Shown piece by piece: positions 25,501 through 36,600 of a DNA stretch of 64,000 nucleotides. Made by a program: the position numbers and the translations under genes. Each line of letters begins with the position of its first letter. The first letter of the stretch is position 1. The notes beneath the pieces were generated by a model. That model ran no database searches, had not been told where the DNA came from, and saw only the letters and a program-made list of their open reading frames with translations. Origin of the DNA: Schistocephalus solidus (taxonomy: Eukaryota > Platyhelminthes > Cestoda > Diphyllobothriidea > Diphyllobothriidae); contig WEDG01004095.1 of the NCBI GenBank assembly GCA_017591395.1, forward strand, positions 171,882 to 235,881, written 5' to 3'.

Positions 25501-28500
25501 GTTCACGTACTTCTAATGACGGATGACGATTTAAGACACTAATGACTCGTCTTCCACGCGCACAGCCCAGCATTTACAAGAGTACAGAAGGACTGACTGC
25601 ACGGATCTCCGGTACACGCGGACCTTTGTGGCGATGGCAATATCGCTTTGAATGCATGGAAACTTTCTACAGATTGCGAAAGCCCTGTGAGCAGTAGTGA
25701 TCCGGGAAGCTGTCGATCTTACTCTGTTCGGTGACAGCAGCCACACGCTGATGTATTTGAAACGATAAAATTCAAGCTAACTGCCATTAATCTCAAGGGA
25801 CACCTTCCGGTTAGGGAATTCTGGTGTCCTCCACCTTTATGGACAAACCTACTGATTTCACGACCTTATTCATCCGGACATTCAAATCAGTAGGTCATCT
25901 GAGTTTGAAGCTAAAATGGCGATTAATTCAGAGAACCTGGAATTAGTTGGATTGTCCACTTTCAATACTGTCAAGGTCGCGTAGGGTCCATTCGAAATCC
26001 AGTCAACGGCCTAGTTGAAGAGAATGGGCAACAGCATAGAATCTTGGCTAACATCAGGGCGAATTTCCAATGGTTGGGAGAGATCGTTACGGATCAAAAA
26101 TCCCGCAGTTATGGAGCACTAGCAGGCCATGGTTATTGCGATGAGTTTTTTGAGCGTACTATCGACCTCAATTAGCCGACATTGGGATCCCCGATGAGTG
26201 AAATCCAGCACTGCAGACGGCTGTCGGGTCTTGACAGCTATGACAGAATTAAAGAATGCGCTACTTTCCGAGTATTTGGATGATGCATCTACTTGCAGTT
26301 CAAAACCCCACCTGGTTGGACCTCATCCCAGAACCACATAAATTCGGAAACTATCTGAGAATAACAGCAGCAATGACCGCTGCATCAGGTATTAATGCGA
26401 CTCGCGCCCTGTCTTACCTCCTGACCGACAGAAAGTGGCCGGGTGGCAGTCATTACAAACGAGCTCATTCCCCCGAGATCGACCAATCAGCTCTGTTGGA
26501 ATACCCTTCTTTTTGGGCTTCTTGTTGCTGCACAGTCTCAGTACTTCAGCAACGACTCCTTCGTGGGAATGTAGTCGAAAGGTACTGCAAAGGCCGAAGA
26601 GGGATAAAACTACACTGTGTAGGGGGAGAGGTGTGTCGGTCCTCGAAGTTGGCAACATGCTTGAAGAATTCCCATCAGCGCTGGACATATGCCGAGTCAT
26701 CAACAATAAGGCCGCAATCCACAATGCGAACGGCCAATCAACGCTGAGGGCCTACCACCAGTAAGTTGGTAAATTATTTGGTAGTTTTGCAATGTGACCG
26801 GCGTTTAAGGACTGCTTCGTGGTAGTCGCCACTTACGCCCAATGATTTACGTGGTCATCTCTAGCCGAAATGGTGGTCTTTGCCTGGAGTTAGCTGAAGG
26901 ACATCTTGTTTTAGGAGCTGGCACGAAGTGATTGGTCAGAAAACGTTAAGGTAGTCAGAAGGTTCTCTCAGCGATCTCGCTTTCTAAGGGTTCCGTGGTC
27001 ACTTGGACTACAAAGAAAGAACAAATTTCTGTGCTTGGACCCTTCACAGTGCTCGGTTGTCATAATTTTATAACACGAAGATGTCTTACAGGAGACATTT
27101 TGGACGCAATCAACAGGTGAATTTTTAGACCTGTGCTAATGAGGACATGGTTTGGCCTATACGCGTCGTTAGGCTGGGGTCACGTAGCGATCTGATACTA
27201 TGAACCCGGCTGCAAAATCTTGAACTGACTAGAATGCCGTCAGTCTCGTGGGAACTGCGACCACCGTTTGGATACCAAGTCGGAAGAAGTTTGCGGTGAT
27301 GTTGGAAGCGTGTAACAATAACAAACAGCCGAAGATGGCCCCAAAAGCTCAATAACATTTTACCACTGTCGTATCGAGAACCAAACCCAAAACGGTCAAT
27401 AAGGCGATTGTGTGAAGAGTTACTTGTCCCAATCCGACCACTCCGGCCGCTGGCAACAATCGGCAGATAACGGTGATGGTGTCTGTTAAACCCTACTTGC
27501 AGTTTGATTAGAAGATTTCTCTAACGTGTTTGTTGGTAATTGATTTTGGTGCGAAGATATAAACGATAGACCTTATTAAAGTAGGCCCTTCAGTTGCAAG
27601 TAAGTTATTCGGTTGTTAACAGTCTATTTAGCAGGTTCGACCGTTGCAAGAAAGCAATTGCCACATCGTATCTACCTGATGGGCTTCGTGGGACGCTGTG
27701 ATGAGGATGAAGTGGGGATTGACATCGGTGACCTTCATTCCGAGACAGATTAGATAGGAATTGACCTCAGACGAGCGGCAGGCATCCATGTTGCATTGAT
27801 GAAGACGACGTGTCCTGAAACTCTGGGCACTAGCGTTAACAAAGGTTTTCACCCTCTAACATCTAATAACAAGGGTTCGTTCTCGATTAAATAGTCGAAC
27901 TGGAATGCTATTTGCCAGCCTCATTAGACCAGGAGTGGGGAGCACATCAGTGCCACAGGACACCGGAGCGTGACATTTTAAACGGACAATTCCATAAGGC
28001 TGCTTTAAGATTTTGAATGTGGGCGGGTCTCCAACGGCTACCCGGATTGTTTGTTCGAGGCTATCCCCTCCAGTGCTTTGGTTCAAGCACCTAACCGTTA
28101 GGAAGATGTAGCAAACTTTTCAATGGCAGTTCGTTCCCAGCGTAGTCATTTGGTTTTGCACAATCTAGACCCCAGTCCTCCGTAGCCTGGCAGCACCGTC
28201 GTTGCTGGTCTGCGAAGCTTCTTCGTACGACATAAGGGTCTGCTTGGTTCGTAGCTAACCTCAACTAAAGTCCGCTCTACTATCCGTCAAGCGTGGACAA
28301 GCTGAGTAGCACACAACCATTCTCAAACCTCGTCTGGCGGCTCACGTCGTCCGGCTGAGTCTTGCATTCCATAGCCTAGGTATTGGAATTAGGCCAGGCG
28401 GTAAAGATATTAGAGTAGCACCAAATTTTAAGTTGCCCGAGGTGATCGATTAACGGCGACCCAAAATAAGGACCAGCCATCACATGTGAACGTTTCCGTT

Positions 28501-31500
28501 GGCGTAAGAAGCCAGACATGGGTAGTCGAAACGTCACTTCGACGCCAGTTATTTGGCTCGGGAAGTCTGGTTAGATTATGAAGGATGCACGAGCCGTGTC
28601 ATGGCGCGTGTGGACGAGAGTTTGATGCCAAATCAGTTGCTGCACCCCAACTGGTCTCCATTCGTCTTGATGTAGTATTAGCATTGGAATACTGTGTGCG
28701 TGAGAAGAGTGGGGCGCACACAACGCAAGTCTTCCAAACTATAACCTAACTCACGTTCTTCGTCACTTCTCCCGCGGGATAGTAGTCCTTAGCGTCATTT
28801 GGGACCAATCAGCCATTATGTTTGTGCCCCAAATGAGTGAGGTGTGAGGCTCAAGTCGGGGTATTGTCGGTTGAATGTCTAACGGTATGGAAAAACTTAA
28901 ACAAGAGCGCAGTAAGGGCAAAACCAGTTTTCCTATTATAGGTCGATACTTCTACGCGTGTTGAATACTGTGTTATTCACTTCTGATCTCAGGGGCCTCA
29001 ATGCTGACACACAGGGCACCTACACCCAGACATCAATTTGGTGCGGATCTGGTGACTCGATCCGACTTCTCCAGCAACGCAGATCGAACACCCTGGGTCC
29101 CGAAAACGTCTCCATAGGCTGAAGAGCCGTGTAGGACCAAGCTTCGAGCTAATCTCCATTGCAGAAACCCTAGGCGAATGAAGGCGTTGGATATACACCA
29201 AAAACGCTAAACTAAGGAGGTGGACGATAAAATGAGTGAGCCTGCCTCAGTAGCTGCCTTTCATGGACGGCCAGGGGTATCCTTTGAAATAAAGTTGCAG
29301 ACTGCGGATCGTCCCGTCTACTTACTTCATTCGGGGAACCGTTCCTAGAGAACGATAGGTGAAAACTATCAGAAGATTAATCCATCATACATAACCGTAG
29401 AAGAGTGGCATAAAGTAAGGCACACATTTGCAACGCACAGCATCACCCTCTGAGAACAGCAAAAAATGGCAATTTGCGTTAACTAGCTTTGTGGTATTTT
29501 GCCCACGCGGTATTTCATAAGACAATCCGCAGGTGACTGTGGCATACTTTTTGGAGTCACCATGCCTTCCGAATGCCCGTATACTCTCAAAAATTGAGAC
29601 ATTCCTGTGAGCGTCAAAGTCAACTTTTCAGTTGCCGCTCATCTCGGGCGGTCTCTGGCAACGAATACTAATGCGGGTACCCCCAAGATGTTTCGGATGA
29701 TGAAAGTGTCCGAGAACGTTACAAAGGGTTGCAACAGAGCGTACTTGGCTCGGGTACAGACGATGTGGGATCAACAGAAAGGCGGAGAAAGGTGTCATTT
29801 TAGCACTTCACCCATATTTTTTGCTTAGTTGAGTTGGGAGTTGCACGCTAATTCACCTCCTCGGCCAGCACTGTCAAGGCGTAAAAAAATGCGGAAAGCA
29901 TAAGCTACACCTTATGCGCTTCTCGAAGAATGCCTTTTTCGGGCGTTTCCTAACCCACCCTGAAAGCACACGAACACCATAAGGTCTCTTTATTAGAGCC
30001 TCAGAGATATAAAGCACCCCAACTACAGCGACATATACTAAGATTAATATTTTCGTTGTGAGAAATGTAATCGTAACCATAAGGAGCACTTCGAGTATAC
30101 GGATGAAGCCAATGTGGCTATTTTACCAAACTTTGCACAATGCCCGAGTGTTACTGAATGACAGTTGACCGTTATGTCATCTGCTATCACTGGGTCTAGT
30201 GGGTAGTTGTAGAGAAGTCAATCTCAAGCCTTAGAGGAAACCATCAATTCCCCTTTATTCGTCCGATGTTGCAACGGCAATTGTAATTAATTATCCATTT
30301 ACTTGGGTCCTGTCCAGAGACTTCTCTGCAGCTCATATTGGTACAAGAGGAACGAGACTAGCAGAGTTGCCCTCAACTCTGACGTCCATATAACGTGCAA
30401 ACAGAGCCCAATCCTTTTTTTCCTTTAGGCCCCATTAATGGTAATTGCCACTGTGATGGTGGTGGTAAACTGGCTTTCAAAAAAATGAATTAAAAGAACT
30501 TACATAGAGGTAAAAAGACCTTGTCGCATTGACGACGAACTTGGAGTGTAATCGGAAGGTGGCCAGCTATAAACCAACTGGCCATGGTAGCGTCGTCAAA
30601 TGGGCCTTGGAGTTGGCCATCGGAATCCAAGTAGTGCCACATGGTTTGGACAGCTGGAGCCCTAACGCCCGGAGGCGCAAATGGCGGTGCAGGATCTGAC
30701 GTTTTTGGTGCTCCGCCATCAACACTATCAGTGAGCGGCTGATCTGTGAAATCCGAAGCGATTCCAGGTGGGTTCATCATTGGTGCATTGCCCTGTTGAA
30801 AGGGCATGAGAATGGAACATAAGTTACCCTGTGTTATGACATTATTTCCCATCTCATTGAAGCTAACCAGAAATGTTCACATTTAACAATACGTTAGCAC
30901 AGTTGAATATCAGCCTTGCTCCAACTGCCCATGTGACTTTAAACCTCTCAAGTATCCAAACGAAATTAAAGAGTAGTGACCCTAGTTGCCGAAACATGCC
31001 ACATGACTAATGAATGAAGTACCCACACCTGAAACTTGACGTGAAGAAAGCAAAAATTTTGTCGTCAGTGACTTCCTAGCATAGTTTAAACTATATAGGT
31101 GGGATTTCGGCCCAGGGGTTCGCTAATCGATTACTACCTTCAACAGCGAGTGAATTAAATTATAAGGATAGGGATTCGTGTAACATCGACATCACACTGT
31201 CGATTTGTTGAATGACAGGACCCAAACAACAGGAGAATGCTTTGCGTCAGTGATTGGCCTGAAAATAATCCCAATCTATGCATGACACAAACCAGTTGTT
31301 CAATCTATACTAGACACACCAGCTGATCATTATTCAGTTTCGGTTATCAGTTCGGGAAGTTGATGAGGTACCGCGGGTTTCGGTGGTCCGAGTGCATTTT
31401 GGGCTGTATTATTCGGTGACTACAAATCCACAAAGGATCCATATATATATATAAAAAAGTCATGTCCGAAACACCTGACTCCATGTCCTACACTTAATAA

Positions 31501-33445
31501 TTTCAGAAATTATTTCACCGATTATTCTCTGGAGTCCATATACCAGAAACCGCAAAGAGAACGCTGGGGAACCCACTGAGGAGCCGAACCCCTCGTTGCT
31601 GTGTCACACAGCAGCAGAAACATCGGCGAAACACGTGTCTGGGCTTTAGCCAGTACCTATGCCGGAAGTACGGTATAACGTCTTTGCCATATAAGATTTA
31701 TACGACTTGTAGTACTACTTGTTTGTAGAATGGGCATTACGTGGTTATTACACAGTGTTTGATTGTCTTCGACCCAAATGTTCATTGAAATTTCGGGTCT
31801 GACCCTAAAACGTCATGTCCGAATCACCTGACTCCATGTCCTGCACTTAATAATTTCAGAAATATATATATATATATCCCGAATGTTCGAGAATATGCGA
31901 GGCCCAGGTAATTGTATAGAAGAAGACGGGAAGGCGTTCTCTGGGACCAGAATTTTATTCATCCGACGTTTCGAACTCTCACGCGAGCTCATCGTCAAGG
32001 AATAAAAGACTGTACAGCTCACTGCTTATTTAACTCACTTCTGCCGAGGATGACCATCATCAGCGCCATTGATTTGTTCGCGCAGGGCCTGATATGCAGC
32101 TGGCAGATCGATATGTCTATTGATCGATTCCGCGGTCGAGTGCCACGATTCCTGCAGCAGGCGTGAAATTCGGTCGTCTGACTGGCCCAATATTCTCACG
32201 CTGCCAAAGTCAAAGACGTGCTCTGGCGAGGATGCGTGAGCGGCTTCCAAGGAGAGTTTATCCTTCCTTCTCACAGCGAGTTCGTGCTCGTGCATTCTCG
32301 TGCAAACCCGTTTGCCGGTTTCGCCAACATAATTTGCTCGACCACAACGGCAGTCTATCCGGTAAATGACGCCGGATTTTTGGTTGAGGGGGATTGGGTC
32401 TTTAGGTTGCACTATCGACCACGATTGTGGATGACACATTTGTCATCATCAGTCGCGAAAAAATTGGGGATTTCACAAAGAATCTGAACTCGATCTTCCC
32501 CGACATCCAATTCACGATGGAAGAAGAAAAAGACTGTCAGTTGCCGTTTTTCGACGTGCTGGTATACAGAAAGGGCGATGGAGAACTCAAAACGACGGTT
32601 TACAGGAAGGCGACGAATACCTCTCGCATTCTGAGTTATTTTAGCAACCACCCCCTCTCGCACAAACGCAGCTGTGTGAGAACACTGTACCGTCGAGCGG
32701 AAACCCATTGCACCGAACCAGCCGACAAGAAGGCCGAGGTCCAGTTTCTGCGGAAACTCTTCACGGTCAACGGATATCCAAGGAGTTTTGTTGAGAAATG
32801 CAGGCCAAGAGAATAAATCCGAAGGGGCAGCCAAAACCGAAGTACTGGCGTGCAATACCTTACATAACTGGTGTATTCGAAGAATTTGCTAGACTATTGA
32901 GCGAATTTGGGATTGGCGTGGCTCACAGACCGGAAGCGACAATCCGCCGGCAACTCATGCAACCTAAAGACCCAATCCCCCTCAACCAAAAATCCGGCGT
33001 CATTTACCGGATAGACTGCCGTTGTGGTCGAGCAAATTATGTTGGCGAAACCGGCAAACGGGTTTGCACGAGAATGCACGAGCACGAGCTCGCTGTGAGA
33101 AGGAAGGATAAACTCTCCTTGGTAGCCGCTCACGCATCCTCGCCAGAGCACGGCTTTGACTTTGGCAGCGTGAGAATATTGGGCCAGTCAGACGACCGAA
33201 TTTCACGCCTGCTGCAGGAATCGTGGCACTCGACCGCGGAATCGATCAATAGACATATCGATCTGCCAGCTGCATATCAGGCCCTGCGCGAACAAATCAA
33301 TGGCGCTGATGAAGGTCATCCTCGGCGGAAGTGAGTAAAATAAGCAGTGAGCTGTACCGTCTTTTATTCCTTGACGATGGGCTCGCGTGAGAGTTCGAAA
33401 CGTCGGATGAATAAAATTCTGGTCCCAGAGAACGCCTTCCCGTCT

Positions 33446-33529
<84 letters not shown>

Positions 33530-33627
33530 GGAACCGAAAAAGACAAGGGAGACCGGAATGGTCATTTCTGGCTTATTAGCCGTCATCAGCCAGTCATACC
33601 CTTAAGCAGATCGGTGAGCCCCACACT

Positions 33628-33696
<69 letters not shown>

Positions 33697-36600
33697 CTAA
33701 TAGAAGCGAAGATGCGCGTTCCCGGAAATAAATGAGAAGAAGAGGCGATCACGGGAACCATGGTTTTATTGTCCTGACGTTTCAAAATCAAACAAGATTT
33801 CATCGTCGGAGGTAAATTTTGTACCGCGCCTCACAGTATTTATAGGTGGTAACATTTCGGCTAATACGGGATTACTAAGGTTTTTGAATTTGCGTAGAGG
33901 AGGGGCCGGGTTGGGGGTGGAGATTCTCAGTCATCTTGCTGCTTGATGAGCATGGTGGTGTTTCATTCTTGGCGATCATCCTTTGCCTGTTCACTGAGTC
34001 CGTGGTGGACTGGGGGAGGGCGGGTGATGGCTGGTTCTCAATCTGGTCGGGGGCCGGAGTTCGCACGTTGGCAGTAGTCGTCAGTACCCCTCATCGACCG
34101 AAGCTGCCGCCCCACGGCTGTTAATCTTGGTTGCGATCGCACCTCCATGTGTATTCGCACCCTGCCGGATAAGTGGTTGAGCTGGCCGAGGCGATAACTG
34201 TTCCTTCGTCGGGTCTGGGTTGTGTTGCGATTGCGTGCGTGTCCGCCATGGACTCACCCATGTTCGGATGCACGTTAGGCCCATGTTCACGTTGGCTCTT
34301 TCGATCATTGAGCTGCGTCCGGAGGGCTTGGTAGGCCGTAGGAAGCGTCACACAACGATTTTTGGAGGTTGTTCCCGTGTGCCAAGCCTCGATGGTTTCC
34401 CTTGCCACGCGGTCACTTCCCCGACCAAGAATTTCAGCATTCTGGAAGGCGAACGTGTGTCCAGAGTCTGCGCAATGGTCCGCCACCAAAGACAGCGGGT
34501 CCATTCTTCTTACCGCCCTCATGTGTTCTCCGACCCGGGTTTGCAGACGTTTCCCGGTTTCTCCAATGTAGTTGACTGCGCAGGAATTGCATTGAACCCG
34601 ATAGATGACGTTTGTGGTTATATAGTAGATTGCCTAACTCATGAAACGTCTATATCAGAATTTGAGGTCAGTTGTCTGTGATACTGTGAGGTAACTATAC
34701 CAAAGCACTTCCTGTCAGACGTTGATTTTGAGAGCATAGGGAAATTGGCAGTCGAAGGGCTGCTAAGTGATTCGTTAGCGACACTTTTTTATATTTACCA
34801 AGTCACACTGGGCAATCGAAGTGCCTAGAATTAAGCAATGTGGGCCAAAACGGTCGATATGAAAGTAGAACGACAATTTTATCCGAAATCAGCTCAGGTG
34901 GTCATGTGTGGAAGGAATTTTCCCAAACAACACATTGTGTCGAAAGCAAATACCACGAAATTTCGACGCTTGGTGGTTTGGATGATCATCAAATTCGGTG
35001 AGCGAAAAACCTGGGGAATGACAACGAGACCATAAACAGCAAGGTGATTATCGACATCGTAAAGGATGTCTTCGATTACAACGGCATTCACAGACGTCAA
35101 ATGAACACCGGGACGTTGCAAGATAATGCTCCTGTCTACTGTCCAACGGGGATATTATTCTGAATTCACTTGCGACTATAGCCTAATGTTGTAGACCATA
35201 GCCAGTCTCTCCGCCTGCGGCCTGCAAAGCCTTTTCGTTCCAGCAAACAGCCGAAACCTCAATCCGACAGAATATCGCTAAAATAATCAAAATACAGTGG
35301 GAAAAGACAAGTAAGCACTGTGCGATGAAGGAAAAGCAGGACTTTGCACTTAATAATTTTATAGACCATTCAACCCAAGACAACTGGGGAGTTTCTAGGT
35401 GAGCCCGACATATAGCTATTTTACACGCAAAAGGACAATCAAAAGTATCAATACGCTGGATTTGTTGGTTTTTTTTTATTTATTTCCCGTTTTAGTATAC
35501 TTTCCTTCTCTGGTGTCAAATATATTAGGCCCTATATAATAGACATACCGTAAATTCGTTTTTAATTGATGATTTTCGAGAAAATGAATTATTTCTCAGC
35601 AAACAAACAATAATTTATAAATCTTACTATGCCTTCTTTGGAAGAATGGTTGTTTTTTGAACGCAGTATAACTTTCGTGGATGAGGTGCAGTGGGCTCGT
35701 GCGTTACAACGGTTTTATGCGAAGTTCGTGACCTTTCCTCTGATATTTCACGAACTGCATACGTCCGCCTGTTCTTCGTAAGCGGGACGCAGCGATCGTG
35801 ACACCTGCACATGTGATGCCTCGACTCAAAGAGTATGAAGAATGGTGTGATTAAACGCTAGATCAAATACTGAGGCGTGAAACACAGGGAGAGTTGAGAA
35901 ACTAACATCGGTCCGGTCCATGTCCACTGCCTCTGTGATCTGGATATCAACCTGAGTGTGCACTTTGGGTCAGGCACGCAGAGCATGCGCTCGAGTTTGA
36001 GTATACCCCTGCCAGTGGTTAAACGTAAGTTCCCGATCGTTTAGTTTTTCCGAGCGTCCACTGAGTCCATTTAGGTTGCCTGGGTAGCAACTACCGGAAT
36101 ATTTTCGCAACAAGTGAAAGGGGGAAAATGTAATATGGGAAACGGGCGGGGTGGATATAATATGCATTGTATAGCAGGTCAGGTAGCAGACTTCCCTTTT
36201 GCACACGTCTCATTTAACATCATCAAACACCTGTGTGTAGAATTAGCGCCTGTAATTAGCGCCTGTAAACTACTGCCGACTTTCCTGTGAAATTTGTGAA
36301 GATCAAATGCGAAATGTTCATCAAACCCAGTGTACATACTACTTGCGGCGAATAAGTTCAAGGTTACATTGCTCCCAGGAATCAGATGTCACCAAGGATG
36401 TTGAAGAAGTCTTCATACTCCAATCTGAGATTATGCTTTAAATCGGATTGTAATTATTCACGCCTACTTAAGTTTTTAGTGATCTGCGGTGAGAGCCACG
36501 ACGACCACCGACCCCCTAGTCAGAAACTTTCTAGGGTTTTCCCTGATGCAAATTATAAATCCAGTTGCCTTAATTTTAATGATAGCAATTAAACGCATTA

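Larger units (their letters stand above)
31878..33450 (+). mobile_element. Penelope-like element copy 2 with inverted duplication of its 3' end
   Basis: Plus strand: RT from the catalytic VDDTFVII motif (32427), LPFFDVLVYRKG, VYRKATNTSRIL, HKRSCVRTLYRR; then, after one frameshift near 32800, a linker to FGIGVAHRPEA, a GIY-YIG domain (GVIYRIDCRCGRANYVGETG) and HIDLPAAYQALREQ to a stop near 33334, then a hammerhead. About 493 bp of this 3' end (32958-33450) is repeated inverted at 31919-32411 with few differences. The spacer is 546 bp. The RT start is truncated at motif C. Youngest-looking PLE in the window. Confidence 0.88.
33695..34640 (-). mobile_element. Penelope-like element copy 3, GIY-YIG end only
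   Basis: Minus strand: NVIYRVQCNSCAVNYIGETG (34550-34630), VGEHMRAVRRMDPLSLVADH, GRGSDRVARETIEAWHTG, LPTAYQALRTQLNDR, then a long hydrophilic tail ending at 34121. A TATA-like box (33834-33846), a hammerhead (33761-33820) and a 3' terminus abutting (AT)32 follow. The RT is absent: 5'-truncated near 34640. A different subfamily from copy 2 by sequence. Confidence 0.82.

Noticed and set aside
28500..28560. Hammerhead-like GUCGAAACGUC near 28530
   Set aside because: No CUGANGA core or stem II partner upstream; chance match.
34640..34660. GAAACGUC at 34643-34650 as a ribozyme half
   Set aside because: Isolated, with no core or stems around it.
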